From Planococcus citri (lineage: Eukaryota > Arthropoda > Insecta > Hemiptera > Pseudococcidae), in NCBI RefSeq assembly GCF_950023065.1, contig NC_088679.1, positions 43,090,001 through 43,154,000 of the forward strand: DNA of 64,000 bases, read 5' to 3'. Shown here one piece after another: positions 39,461 to 52,699 of the stretch. The notes beneath the pieces were generated by a model. It saw nothing but the letters and a program-made list of their open reading frames with translations. It was not told the origin of the DNA and searched no databases. Position numbers and translations under genes: made by a program. Each line of letters opens with the position of its first letter. The first letter of the stretch is position 1.

Positions 39461-42135
39461 CTGGTCATGCTACGCCATAATTTGAGTGTGAAACATTTGC
39501 TGCAGGTTTTAATAAAATATTGATTCCCTCTCCTCCATCATCAAGTAGAAATATAAACACCCTGCATGATAGGTACCTATCATTCTGGATACACTACTAC
39601 TCCAATAAGTTGAAAACAATGATTTTCAAGTATAGAAAAAGTTGGTGTCCAGTTGAAAAATGTTCAAAAAAAAAAAGAGCCAAATAATCATTTAGGTAGG
39701 TACATATAATTGAGTTTGAGGAAATTGGGAAAATTATTACGTACCTATGTACCCGTAGATTTTTGAAACTTTGGCCTTGTATTTAGGTGACATGGTGTGA
39801 CGTTTTGATTCATACTATGCGCAGATACATAGATTAGGTGTACTCGTTTTTAATTTCCACTTTCATTGATAATGCCTCCATAACACATAAATAATGAAAA
39901 TCAGATAATGATTAGGTTGTTATTTTAAAAAAAAGTTTTTTCACGTTAATAACGAAGTTGTGCGGAAGTATACCAATGCTTGAAACAATTAAACAGCTTC
40001 TAATAAACACCATCGTGCAAATATCAGTACACCTAAATGGTTAGCAGCAAGGATAAAAATGTTAGTAGTGCCCAGCCAGCAGTCATATCAACACGTACGA
40101 TAATTATAATAGAAAAAAATGTGATATTTTTGATGATAAGTGCTCAAATTTAATAACTTACGATAATTAGTAAGACATGGGTGTAATAATGGTGGCTACA
40201 TTGTGACTCCTACGTAAACATATCAACATTCAGAAATATAATTACCTACTCTTATTAAATATAATGCCAAAAATATGTTGTAAAAAACTATCCAATTATG
40301 AATTCAACTACCTTAACAATATACTCGTACTTAACGAGTGGAATTGAAAGAAGTAGAAAAAAAGAAAAGAAGTAGGTACGACATTCGTTCTTATGGCTGT
40401 TTTCCAAGTTTATTATAACAGCATAACAATGTATCACATGGTTATGAAGTTCGTGGCTGATAAGATTATACTTATATGCTTATGTACCTATATGAAAGAT
40501 TTTTTATATTGAAGGTCAAGTCAACTATAGATCGTACATAGGCTATATGTTGTACATGATCTTTTGTAGGTACAGGTATAAGTAGATATAGGTAAGGTGC
40601 GTATATTGATGAACGGCGAACGGCGGTATAATATTTTAAAAGTATACCTATTTAAGTGTGCTATAGTGTTCAAGAGAGTATCGAGTTTGGTAAATATAAT
40701 TACCTTTGTGAAGTTGTGCGAACACAAAGAACGCACATGACATTTCATTAAAGAAAATTAATGACTTTGAGGAAGACAAAACGGGTACCTTTAGACGAAA
40801 TTTACCAGCTCTTCAATATTAGATCAAGTATCAACTTTTTCTATACTTTGATAAGTCGAAGTGAATTTTATCGGTTAGAGCATGAAGTTGCTTCGTTTTC
40901 GAGTCTTCTTGTACAGGTAATAGGAGCATATTGATCAGACCACGGAGCCCTTCTATTATCAATTTAATGATGTCAAAACACCTCGTATATTTTGGTAAAC
41001 AAATGAAAGGAAAAAATGAAGAATTATAGGGCGGGTTTTTTCGGAACGTTAAATTATAACTCGGCGCGTTATTGTAATTGAAAAATGAAACAGTTTTGCC
41101 AACTGTATGATTGTTGTGGGAAGATGAAGATGGAAGAGTATCGAAAATTTTAAAAAGCTGGACGAGTCGGTTGTAGTGCTATACTCTGATGAACTTTTTT
41201 TTTTATCGAATCGGAAGCGTTACAGTTTTTAGTGAAGAAGGCAATCAAATCAGGGCTATCGCTTACTCGATGGCTTTAGCGAAAGAAATCTAATTTGTGC
41301 GTGAAAGAGAGAAGAAAGCATCGCCGCCGACAACTAGTTACGCCGACAATTGGCCGACACCACGGTATACTATACTATAAGCCGACAATGAAAGTACCCC
41401 GCCAAAACAACAAACCATTATAACTAATGATAGTCAGATCTATCAGTTGGTTAGTAAAGATCTTAAGGAAGAATGATTATATTTGAGGTCGTCAAATCGT
41501 GACCTTCTGATTATCTAACTGCTAACTGGTTGGCGGCGTCTTTTTTACTTCATTTAATCCTCGGATATATACCGTTGTTAACGTTTCGTAGTATTTCCAC
41601 ACCTTCGTTTATATGGTTTCGGCGGCTTCGCTGTATCTGGATGACCATTCGACCATTATGAGGTGATCACTTATGATATTGATATTCAAAGCAAATTTTG
41701 TAATTAACTGGTAAGCTTTGCCATTTGGCAAATGCCATGCGTGCTCCGGTGCTCGATACTATTGCTATTAATTTTATTTTTAATAATTTGACCATCCCGG
41801 AACATTGGGCTTGATCACCGGTTCCATTCAGAACGAGCATGATGAGTACAAAATTCCCCGCTTTGGTTTTGCATTCATTTTCATGGTACCCAATCAACGT
41901 CATATAACGTGTAAAAATGAAGATTGGTTCGTACCCCTGTGTGTATAGCGACAGTATAGCGACACTTTCACTTTCAAATTCTAATTTTGAAAATTTAATC
42001 TATCACTGAAATGGTAATACCTACAACTTAGAATTACCTATGTATTCATTGCTGATTGCTCTACAGGTTAATTCATTTTGTAGCACAGACCGATTAAAAA
42101 AAACGTATAGAACCACATTAGATCTGCATGATAGA
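39461..42135. other. Intronic DNA, no gene seen
   Basis: AT-rich sequence. The stretch at about 41160-41470 is CpG-richer and non-repetitive (GCATCGCCGCCGACAACTAG near 41319, and repeated GCCGACA). No coding content was recognised. Confidence 0.35.
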
Positions 42136-42143
42136 CTCATTAC

Positions 42144-43306
42144 CAGGGCTCGGATATTCTTTCCCTAAAAAACTCAGAATATGCGCTTAAATATTCCTTT
42201 AAAAATGCCAAAATATCCTCTAAAAAGTAAAAATATTCCCTAACGATATGGGCATTGTTTTCAGGAAAAATCAATTCCTGTACGATGTTACTAATATTGT
42301 TGTATACTTAATACCAAGAATTCACGAACAAAAATGCAAAACAGAGCGTTTTAAAATCACGAAAAGGTAATTCTAATTCCACTATTAAAGGAAAAAAAAA
42401 CAAGTAAAATGAACAAAAAAAAAGTAGGTACAAGTGAATAGGTGGGAACTGAAAGAAAGGGACCAAGTCACATTTTTGGAAATTTTTTTTTCACGGATTT
42501 AGGGGTTTCAAAGTATGGCGGATCGACTGGTGATGTCAGATTTCCGCAAAACTGCCGGGAAAGTGGTATTTGGGCACAGAAAAAGGGCGGATCCGCATTT
42601 ATGACTTTTTTGTAAAATTTTTTTAATTCCTTGAAAAATAACTACCTAACAGTTTTGAGAAGACCATTTTTTGAAATTTAAGTTAATCTCTGAACTAAAA
42701 AATGATGAAAAAATTAACAACTTCGGCAAAAAGTCTGATAGGTACCTCGATCAAGGGGTTTTTGGTCAATTTAAACGAGATAGCAGTCTAAATGATGTAC
42801 TTAGATGTAGAATCAAGCCCCATTCGTGCCCGAGCAATTTCAAAAGAAATTTTGTCGATTGGGTGCAGAAAGGGTCTAAGTCCCATTTTTTTAGGCAGCA
42901 ACAGCGCCGGCGCACGTGAATATTTTTTTTCTAAACAGTGCTAAAAATTGTGTCTTGGGGTCCTCTTTCAATGACCTTAAGCATGTTTACCAAAAAATTT
43001 TGATTTTCAAATAAATCAGTTTTTTGTTATTCCTGAAAAGTGCGAAAATGGACTTAGCCCCTTTCTGTTCCCACCGATTCAAGTGAGCTATTGCCAGTTT
43101 CACAAATTTTTCTGGGAAAATATGAAAAATAGCTAAGTAAGTACTAATTTGATGCAAAAATTTGAAATTGAGCAAAATATTCCCTAAAAAACCGCTAAAA
43201 ACGTAAAATATTCCCTAAAAAAATGCCTAGAAAAAAATATGCTTTTATATGATTTTATGGTGAAATATGCTAAAATATGCTCTAACGAATAAAAATTCGA
43301 GCCCTG
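42144..43306. mobile_element. 1.16 kb hAT-type non-autonomous element
   Basis: The ends CAGGGCTCGGATATT (left) and AAAAATTCGAGCCCTG (right) are imperfect inverted repeats starting CAGGGCTCG. They are flanked by the 8 bp duplication CTCATTAC (42136-42143) and CTCATTAT (43307-43314), 7 of 8 matching. CAGGG ends plus 8 bp duplications are diagnostic of hAT transposons. Both subterminal regions repeat ATATTCCCTAA and AAAATATGC motifs. No transposase frame is present. Confidence 0.85.
42438..43079. mobile_element. Nested 642 bp TIR element inside the hAT copy
   Basis: GGTGGGAACTGAAAGAAAGG (42441 on) pairs with CCCCTTTCTGTTCCCACC (ending 43075) in inverted orientation, and matching continues through GACCAAGTC/GACTTAGCC. 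The 7 bp CAAGTGA occurs at 42431-42437 and 43080-43086, consistent with a target-site duplication if each end includes three or four more bases (ATA, GATT). No coding capacity was recognised; the superfamily is unclear. Confidence 0.65.
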
Positions 43307-43314
43307 CTCATTAT

Positions 43315-44639
43315 TGTACAAATTTTTCCAAAATAAGTACTTCAGGTGGCTACTAAGGCCTTCTACAATCCAAATTAATGTTATTGTGATAATTTTACTA
43401 AGTAATTGTAAGGGAGAATCAAACATGGCTAAGAAATAAAATTCTTCATGTAAAAACAAAAATTAAGGGAAAATGAGAAAAGGGAAAAGGGCCTCTTACT
43501 GGAACTTTTATTAATTGTTTAGTGATGTAAAGAGTGTATTTTCAGAAAGTAACGTAAGTACCGGTTTTCCACGAGGCACATGTGGTAGGCAACGTGCCTG
43601 GGTCAGTAGAAAACCAAAGCCCACCGTTGAATATTGGCCCTCTTTTGGTCCCTATGGAGTATGGACTCATAAAAAATTGGTTTTTGTTCAACTTTTTCTT
43701 CGTAAAAAGATCTTGTACCCCTTCACTTTTCGAGTCCTCCAGGGAATCAGGTCTCGAGGCATATTTTTCCCTTAGCTCACTTCGCTAGGCTATGATTCGG
43801 TAGAGAGTGCAAGAATCGTAGTATTGGCAGCATTTCCTACACAAATCGGGTACCTATTCAAAATGTACCTATGATTTATGAGAGAACAAACAACATTACC
43901 CTACAAAAATACCTTACCCTATCTTGACCTCTCTATAACGGCCTTAGGTAGGATATACCTACCGCACTGAAGTCATAATGGAGCTAGACTTCAAAGTTAG
44001 AGTGAGAACTCCGGCAATTTAGCAACAAGTTGCTGTTCACTTGAGCTCCATTTTATTGAAATAAGTTTGAAATCTTGATGGTGGGACATCTTAAATTTGC
44101 TCTGAAAAAAGTATTTTTTTTTTTCAATTTTCCAAATGCAAAAAATTGGACAAACGTAAGATACTTAGTAAGTACGAAAGAAAATACATTAGAAAAAACA
44201 ACAACAAAAAAAAGAAAGAATAATAACTGGTTGTAACCTGTAGAAATGTTTACTTCGTCCCTCTTTTATTTGAAATATTGGAAGACATTTCGTTGACAAA
44301 AACTGAAAATCAATTTTTCTGCATGCAGTTGAGCTATTTTTTAATATGATGAAGGGATTACTTAAATCTTTTGGAGGAATATAACCCTTAATATTCAAAA
44401 ATATATATCATTTAGTGCTTACAATAGCCTTTTGTGAAAAAGCTACGTATATAGGTATTCCCCCAATTTATTCCTCGAGACGTGAATTTTTGTCATAATT
44501 CGTCCAAATCAAAGATACAAGACGTGTTGAAATTGGAACCTTACCTGTCGGCTTGGAATATAATGTAGGCGCATGGTATGTTGTTATACCTGTAAGAGAA
44601 CGCAATTACATGTTGTAAACGAATTGTTATACCCCTTAG
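43315..44639. other. Intronic DNA, no gene seen
   Basis: AT-rich sequence with a somewhat GC-richer segment around 43555-43800. Two overlapping open frames there do not resemble any protein I know. Likely old repeat sequence. Confidence 0.35.
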
Positions 44640-45190
44640 TGGTTGTAGGAGGACATTAATCAATGTTGGTAACGACGTGACATCGGTATTACACGTTGGT
44701 CGCCTACAGTACAGACGGTCGCTTCTCTCATCGACACATTTCGGTCAGTTTTACAGCGACGATAAAATTCGTTAACGTGCCTACTTAATAACACATATAT
44801 AGGTATACAGTATATGGAAAAGAAAAATAAACGCGGCGTGAAAAAAACAAAAGGATTACAGACAGAAAATTGTCATAGAGAAGCGAGCAGCGAGCACGGG
44901 TCGGCACTGTAGCTATGCCTGCGCCCTTATTGTAAATTGTTTTAGGTATCAACGAGTTAGGTCGATTTCGTTTCCGCTTTTAAAGGTTTAGTAAGCACTG
45001 GACCGGACCGTGTTAATAAGAAGGTAGTAGATCTGAGAAGCCGCCTATGCTATTTAGTCACACCTGCCATGCGCGGCGGTTTCTTTGATGTTGCCGCCTC
45101 ACAGCGCCCATAGCAACACCTAAAATCGGACCTCCTTCCTAGAACCGTAACTAAGTATACACCGCGAACCTTTCGTATCCCAGCCGGGTT
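44640..45190. promoter_or_regulatory. CpG-rich unique patch, candidate enhancer or promoter
   Basis: Base composition rises sharply here: the 60 bases at 45061-45120 are about 62% G+C by hand count, against roughly one third for the surroundings. The patch is complex, lacks the TAGGTA motif for long stretches, and contains CACCTG (45061-45066), GCGCGGCGG and a TCF-like CTTTGATG (45083-45090). It lies 4 kb before exon 2. Drosophila ladybird genes respond to Wingless, so a TCF-bound enhancer would make sense, but this is inference from composition and single motif matches. Confidence 0.3.
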
Positions 45191-45210
45191 ATAGTATTTT
45201 ACCTATATCA

Positions 45211-45271
45211 TTCCTCCTCTCATTCTTTCTCTTTCTTTCTTTCTCTCTTTCACACTCTCTTTCTCTCTCCG
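45211..45271 (+). repeat. CT-rich microsatellite
   Basis: A pyrimidine tract built of TTTC/CTCT units runs for about 60 bases with few interruptions. It sits at the edge of the CpG-rich patch. Confidence 0.9.
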
Positions 45272-48200
45272 TTGAAATATTTTATATAAACTACTGAGAC
45301 TTTTGTTTCGTCTTTTTACCGTGCGATAGTATTTTTATCGGTGGCCTTTAAACTTTCTTGTGAATCATTTTAAAAGATATTTCATCTTTATTAGAGATGT
45401 AAAAAAAAAAAAAAAACTACAAAATTGAAATCCTCTTTTTAGTACGATAGTTTATTCGTACTTACTCACATTTCTGCTCGGTTGTTACAATTTTTTATAT
45501 TTTTCAATCAGAACAAGTTTATAAGGATTTTTTAACGTTTGGAGACATGTAAGTTGATATACTTAGATTTACATAGGCACCATACCTAATACATCCAGTG
45601 CTTGATGATAAGGTTCCTTTTTCGTATTCTTACTCGAGATCTATGAGCCAGAAAATCAGGCTGACCTGTCTCAATTTAATTTCGTCGTGATTAGGCTACT
45701 GATTAGCACAACAATGTAATTAGGTAGGTACTCATTATATTGTTACAATAAATTTCAGTATGTAAAGAAATTTTTGATTAAGGTCTTTGATTGTATGAAT
45801 TAAGCCAGTCGTTGATGAGGTGGCCATCGGCTCGTTCATTATGTAGGTGAATTCGAATGATACCAGATTAGGCGCCAGTTGAAAGAATCGTCTATTTATA
45901 AGGTTTTATGCTTCGGTGTGAAAAATCAACGAACACATGTAAAGGTACCTTAAGTTGTTATAACATTTTGGACAACTGAAGTTTGAAAATTCAGACCAGT
46001 ATTCTTATAACTATCTCTGTCGAATTTCACTGAAATTACTTCTTTTTGACTTTAAAATCTGGCCGGTGGTGATCTCGAGCCATTCTGGAGCCTTTTCCCG
46101 AAGAATTCCACGAAAAATGTCACCTCAATAATTGCTGTAATATTTTTCAAAATTATATTTTCCATGTATAGATCCATATTTTCACCTTAGTGTCAACTTT
46201 GGAGAAAAAATAAAAGATTCGAGCTCCTTGAAATTATGATTGTAATATGATTTGGTAGGTTAAAAATAACCTGTAAGAATCTAAAGAAAGTAAACTACAT
46301 TTAAAATTTCTGTTTTTACGAGCTATTAGGTAGGTAGGTACTTACTTCATTTGCATTCTTTTATTTATATACCTTTCTAAGATACTGGAGAGGATATGTT
46401 TCTAAAAAGTATATAAAGTGTGATTCCTCACTCCAGAAGTGTAAGGGTCAAAATTTTCATCAAAGTTGATGCTTGCAAACGATTGATTTGTTAAGCGGAT
46501 TTTGAGTGCAAATTTTTTGAACTGAAGAAAATTATAGGTATTATTATTATTTTTTTTTTTACCAACACTGCGATGATATTTTCAAAATTAAAGAGTATCC
46601 CTACATACTTACGTACACATATGGAAAAAAATTAGGCTTATCCATGAAATTAGATTTATATGCTCGTTTTAGGGTGCTGAAAAGACATTGGCCGCGTCTG
46701 GTTGACTGGAGCCTGGAGATGAGAGAAAAGGGTAGAAGATTACCCTCCTAAAAATAAATAAATTGGTTCCACAGAGCTGTTTAAAAATCTCAAAAATTAT
46801 CGAGCATTATTTTCTCACGAAAGTATTGAAAAATTACAGATTGAAATAAAGTAAAAATCTAAAGAATCTGATTTTGAGTTGAAAGAATTGAAAACATTGG
46901 ATTTAAAATCATAAAAAAAATGTTTTCAATCAAGAATTGTTACTTTTTCCACTTCTCCAAGTCTCATTTAATCTCAAACAAAATTTTTACCTCCAATTCT
47001 TCGATGTTTCTTAATACAGTGAATTTTTCATAAATTTCAACCCTTCAAAAAAGAATGCCGAACTTTCAATTTTTTGGAGGAAAAATAAGTTTTTAACTTT
47101 TTTTTCATTTTTAGTAAGCATGAAAATGTGTACCTACATTACTAATTTGCCCATATACTCGTATTTTAAGTATATTTTTAAAAATTGATGGTGACAATTT
47201 CATTTTCGGTCCTAAAAATTTGACTTGATCGTATGAGTCTTGGGTTCGTAAAGTATTCAGTTTGAAATGCATTATGATTATTATTTTTTTTCCCCTGAAA
47301 ATTAAGGTGATTGGACGGTCAAGTGGACGTAAAGTGATGACATTTTTTTTTCATTGAAAAAGTGTTGTATCAAGGCGAGAATGATGTTTCATTCTAAATC
47401 GGTTTTTCTGGACAATTACTCCATTTTATACATTTTTTGAACAATGTATCTTATTGGTTCTTTCAATTTTTAATCAAATTTTATTAAGTATATAAACGTT
47501 GTATATCGGTTTTGAAAATGTGTGCGAGTGTGCCAATGTTTTTGAAATTTTCAGTACCTAACTACAATTTTCTTAATAAATTTTTAGAATTATAATCACA
47601 AAAATATCGTCTCGTAAATCTAGAATATGACAGAGATTTTTGGAAACATCCTTTACACCATAACTGGGAAAATTTCGTCCGAAAAAATAATAGAAAAGCC
47701 TGAACCATTGTCATATGTCAACTAAGAATTATCGTCTACAATAACATAACGAATAAATGTACCTACTTATATTATATATTATACCATAGGAAAACTTTTG
47801 AGGTCACCATTCACGGTTGGTGTTTTGTTTATGTGAAGCGTGCACGTCAACTGAAAATAGTAATTAACACCGAGTACACATATACGCGTAAATGACTGTA
47901 ATTTTGTGCACTAAATCACTATTAATTAAACGCGTTTACTTCGAATTGTGTAGGTATACCTACTTTGGAATTGTTGGCGATTTCATACAAATACAACAAA
48001 GTTTGAGCACCGTTTTTTTTTTCTTGCGCATGAATAAAGTGTTTAAAATTAATTCCTACTTCGACTTTTAAACAATACATTCGTTATGCGAGTTGATTCT
48101 TCGATCGGTGTTAACTTCGTGCTCTTCCAAGTTACCATTTCGCTATGCGTATTATTTTTCCCAACTTACGGAATTAGCAGCCGCTGCGACTGCTTTAAGT

Positions 48201-49190
48201 ATATGATAAATTTTTCGGTGGTCATTTCGGTAACTGACGAGCCTTTACGTTGAACTAAAACATCAAACGTATCCGCACATGTTTGCTATACTCATCCTTC
48301 ACAAACTGCGATATGCAATTCCTCGTACGTCTAGGGAATCGCAACGTGAAACGGTTGGCATGGTAGGCTGGGTGTTGGGAGGAGGGCCAGCGGCTACCTA
48401 TTTTTTTTTTTCAAGAACTCGCGATCTCATTGATGGATATTAGTCACTTATTACCGTTAAACGTTGATAATGTCTATTTTACAATTTGAAAAGAAAATTT
48501 ACTACTAGACGATCGATGTACACCTTCGGTGTAATGCGCGTAGGTATTTTGGGGTAATTTAAAATCCAAATGAAGAAGTTGTCTTACATTGTTACATGCA
48601 ACGATTCAAAAACATGTAATAGACACAAAAAAATAAAAGATAAAACTCCATCCTACGGGTACTTACAAAGCCATAAAAACAATTTGCTAAATAAATATTG
48701 TATCTTTTACATTGGCCGCGTAAGTATACATATAAAAGAAAGGAAAAAACACATCGAAATACGATAATTATCGTGAATCAGCATTAATGAAAGGTAGCGT
48801 ATCCATAGTCTCACCTTGTAAAAGTAAATCGTTAGAAGAAACCGCTTCATGATACAGTCGAAAAAAAGTGGATGTAGAAAGTAACGACCCTAATATAGTT
48901 ACGTATTAAGTTACTCCGTCAGAGGCTATCATTTTATCGAATTAATGCTAAGTGAATACTGTAGGAACCTCCGAGATTCATTATTACTGGTTTAAAACCG
49001 CGTATTCCGACCATAATAAAGAGATACTGTACCTATACCTATATCTGGTGTTCGATAATTTTGTAAACAAATTATAAGCTCGTAATTATCCCTTTTTACA
49101 ACGCTGCGCAGTATTATATTGCGCGAAATTTTTAAACATTTTTTTCCACCGATGGTTTTATTATAATAATGTCTTAATTTATCAATGGTG
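45272..49190. other. Intronic DNA before exon 2, no gene seen
   Basis: AT-rich with A-runs (45399-45415). The last kilobase (about 48060-48440 and 48860-49140) is less repetitive and CpG-richer, which fits either constrained sequence near the homeobox exon or chance. The pyrimidine tract and CAG acceptor end at 49208. Confidence 0.35.
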
Positions 49191-49208
49191 ATTTTTTTCT
49201 GATTTCAG

Positions 49209-49579
49209 AAAACGGCAATCATTTAAATTTGTTCAATAATCGACAGCAGCCAAAGAAAAAACGAAAGTCGAGGACTGCGTTCACAAATAATCAAATTTTC
49301 GAATTGGAACGTCGATTCATATATCAAAAATACTTATCACCAGCCGACAGAGATGAGATCGCGACGCAATTAGGATTGAGCAACGCCCAAGTAATAACAT
49401 GGTTTCAAAATCGTCGAGCTAAATTAAAAAGAGATATGGAAGAGTTGAAAAAAGACGTCGAATCTTCGAAAGTTCTGACGACCGCAACGTCGTTTTTAGA
49501 AAACGTTCAAAATTTCGGTATTTTGAAGAAAAAACCTACCAGTCATTCCGAATGTAAGCATATAGAAAATGATAAATAA
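49209..49579 (+). CDS. lb: Ladybird/Lbx homeobox protein, exon 2 (homeodomain and C-terminus)
   Basis: The exon encodes residues 408 (split codon) to 530, ending at TAA 49577-49579. A basic PKKKRKSR segment leads into a 60-residue homeodomain at about 425-484. It has the canonical landmarks R5, F8, L16, F20, W48, F49, Q50, N51 and R53, giving WFQNRRAKLKRD in helix 3. Thr47 (VITWFQN), the YQKYLSPADRD segment and the following MEELKKDVESSK are characteristic of ladybird/Lbx and separate it from Tlx, NK1 and other relatives. The tail after the homeodomain is short (about 46 residues) and Lys/Ser rich, with no recognised domain; vertebrate Lbx1 has a longer acidic tail. The protein should bind TAAT-type DNA sites in the nucleus. 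The open frame extends upstream only to the splice acceptor. Confidence 0.96.
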
Positions 49580-50560
49580 ACGATTTCGTAATTGTGAAAA
49601 TTTCACCTCAACTAGTTGATTCTCATTTTCTATGTCTTATACAATTTAGTCAAATCGTTTTCCGAATAGAATATATAATTAATGATGTTTCAATTAATTA
49701 ACATAAATGTGCGTTTGTATTAAGTTCCTATTTTATCGTTTCGACAGCGTTATGAAAAAAAAAATTGAAAATCTGTCGAAAATGATTACGTATTAGTACA
49801 TACTTAGTTTATACTTGGGCGTTACGAAAAAAAATCGTATTTTGCCTTATTTTTATCTTCGTTTTTTCCTTCTCTTTCTTTCTTCTTTCTCTCTTTTTGT
49901 TTTGTATACTAAGTGAATTTTTTTTGCAATTCGTTCAATTTATGAAAAAAATGCACTTCTCGGGAAACATTAATATTACTTATACGCCATTATTTTCCCA
50001 AAAAATGTTCTAGTACAATGCCTATTTTATAAATTTATATTTACTTACACCAAAGAATTTTTTTTCTAAAACTTGAATACGACAGCATTTGCAGTATTAT
50101 GTTTTATTATAATCAAAATATTGGTTGAAGCTTTAAGCTTATTTATTTTAGAATATATGTGGGTACGTATAGTGTTAGTTTTGTAAAGAGATTTTGAAAT
50201 ATTTGTATGATATGTAGTTGAACAGAAACTTTTTTTCTTCTATGTTACCTGCTGTATGTGTATTTAAAAAGCAGATTAGTTATTTATTTAACATGCGTAA
50301 TAATTTACCATTTTTATTATTATAATTATTTATGTTGTACTATAAATGTTGTAAAAGTTGAAGAATGTTTGTAATTTTTGATGTAGGTAATTAAATGTAC
50401 CTTTAAACTTTTATTTTGTTAAATATTTTTATTTCGTTGTGGCGCATGCAGTGAAGTGATAGGTAATCAAAATCTTTTAATCCTACCTAACATTTTTTTG
50501 GCTTTCTGTATTAATTGTTTTCGTTCAATTGGAAATCGAAATTTTATTAAACAATTTAAA
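49580..50560 (+). other. Probable ladybird 3' UTR and polyadenylation region
   Basis: Strongly AT-rich sequence directly after the stop codon with no open frame of interest. No clear AATAAA was found close to the stop. The best variant signal I see is ATTAAA at about 50390-50395, followed by a T/G-rich stretch (TTTTATTTTGTT, then TCGTTGTGG), as expected downstream of a cleavage site. A second ATTAAA lies near 50545. The exact 3' end is inferred; RNA data would be needed to fix it. Confidence 0.4.
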
Positions 50561-52699
50561 ATTATATTCCACCGTCCTTCTGTGCCTATTTAGATACGAC
50601 ACAATTACGCATACGTGCGACACTTCAGCAGCTGTAGGTACCTATTCGAAAAGTACGCGACACGCGTATTAAGTAAGTAAATCACGCTTGTTTCTCTTTC
50701 AGTAGGTACACAATCGATATAGTATATAGAACTTTTATTTGATGATGTGTAATAGGGAGGGTTGCAGAATACCAATGATCTACATAATATATCGCTGTAA
50801 GCGTTAATAATATTTATCAGCACAAGGGCTACCTAGGTACCTAATCAAAAAGTATACTTTATTAGTAGCCTAGTAGGTAAGTGCATCTGTAAACTTTTTT
50901 AGAAATTATTTTGAAATGGGAACACAAAATCGATTTTTTTCGTTTAGCGAATGTGATTTTGAGAAATGTAAGTGCTATAGAAACCCTTAGATAACAAAAT
51001 TTCTAACCTGACTGTTTAATTATTCAGTAAATTATCGAGATAGGTATATCTACTCGTATATGCAGGTAAATAATACCTTAATTACAAGTACCTACCTAAT
51101 ACTGTGTAATTATATTAGTAGCTGCTTATTTTCGAAGTACGAGTAAGGACTTCAGTAAATACCGACGACGAGTGTCTGTGTAATAGCGAGCAATATTCAG
51201 GTAGATAAGTAAGTAGGTAGGTAGGTATGTACTTATTTATTTATTGTTGTTAATATATTTTTCTAATTGCTTATTTCATATTGAGCATTTTGTTTTTATT
51301 ATCTTCATGCAATCGCACTTTACATCATTTTAATCAAGGATTGCGTATAGTCATTCATCTCTGCAATTGAAAAATGATGAGATGAAATAGAGAACCAAAG
51401 GTCCTGACTGAGTGGACCTTGATTTTCAATTGCAGTTATGCTTTGAGTGGGTAGTTGAGATTAGTTTTTATCAATTTTGGTTCCTTAAAGTTACCTATTT
51501 TGATGTTCATGGCTGTTGGTTGTATTTAATTTTTAATACTGGCCCTGACTTTTGTATTGATTGATTGTTTTTTTTTCAATTTTATGAAAAATGGAAGAAT
51601 AAAATTCAATAGGTAGGTACTAGGTAGGTACAAACCGAATCAGAAAAATTCTATCTATACCTACACGTAAGACGAAATTTCATAAAAGAAAGTCAACAAA
51701 GATGAATGAATATATTTTGTACACTTTTTCTGAATTTTTTTCATCAAAAATAATTTCCTTACTCATTGAATTAAGTTCTCTTCGTTCAGTTCAAACCAGA
51801 AAAACCAAGGTCAAGAAAAAGAACATAAACAATGTAGGTAAGTATCTAGGTAACAGGTTTTATTTCTTGAGCTTTCAGAAGCTTTTGCCTTCACTTCATC
51901 TCCGGTAGAATTAGTTTTACTTTTATTTCTGAAGAAATAATTTTTTGGTTGGAATAAGTTTTAGTACAGCATTTATCAAATTTTCAAAAATGATACCTGC
52001 ATATAGGTAGGTATACTTAAGTGCTGGGCTTTTTTTGTGGGGAGACTCGGGCCCGCCAAAGGAAAGTTCAAAATTATCGAAAAATTTTCATAAAAATTTA
52101 AAAAGTGAACTTTGAAAAAAAAAGAAAAAATGAATAAATTTTGGTAACTTTTTCAAAAAATTTTGAATTATCCGAATAGTAAAAAACGAAACCGAGATCA
52201 GAATTACTTACGATGAAAATTTGGAAATCGCTCTAAATCTAAAATTTCGCATTCAAGTTTGTACCTCCAGTATCAGAGTGTCTACTGGCAAGAAAATAGC
52301 AAGAAAGCAAGAAAATAGTATAGAAATTCTTTCGAAAAGCAAGAAACTTTCCAAAGAATCCAAAAATCTCTGAAAAATTGAAGTTATTCCATCAATTTTG
52401 AAAAATGTTGGGATCAGAAAAATCGAATCCTTTCATTAAAATTGATGTTGTTCTACTTTTCGAATTACAAATTTTCTAAAGCTTTTGCCCTCGCTTCGCT
52501 CGGGCCATTCAAAATGCTACTTTCAAACATTTTAAGAATTCAAAAATTTAGTAGGTAAGTATAAAATTCCAAAAATACTCGTAATAGGTACCAATACTGT
52601 TTGAAAAGTGCGAATTTTTCATTTTTTCTGAACAGAACCACTAACTGTTCAAAATTTTTGATACTATTATGCTCTGGTGAAAATGTAAAATGAAAGCAT
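50561..52699. other. Downstream intergenic DNA, with a dispersed-repeat fragment at 52481
   Basis: No gene was recognised. A fragment reading GCTTTTGCCCTCGCTTCGCT then CGGGCC at 52481-52506 belongs to the same dispersed family as the copies at 8861, 39311 and 52751. A TAGGTAGGTAGG run lies at 51209-51229. Confidence 0.4.

Larger units (their letters stand above)
3423..49208 (+). other. Ladybird intron 1, 45.8 kb, phase 1
   Basis: The intron starts with the donor GTAAAT directly after GCAG and ends with an acceptor TTTTTTTCTGATTTCAG directly before AAAACGGCAATC. Exon 1 leaves a single G, and the first two bases of exon 2 (AA) complete a GAA codon. Translation then runs without a stop through NGNHLNLFNNR into the homeodomain. 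The phase match, the family blocks on both sides and the same strand make this joining convincing. A small additional exon inside the intron cannot be excluded without transcript data. The intron is full of transposon remnants and simple repeats, listed separately. Confidence 0.85.
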
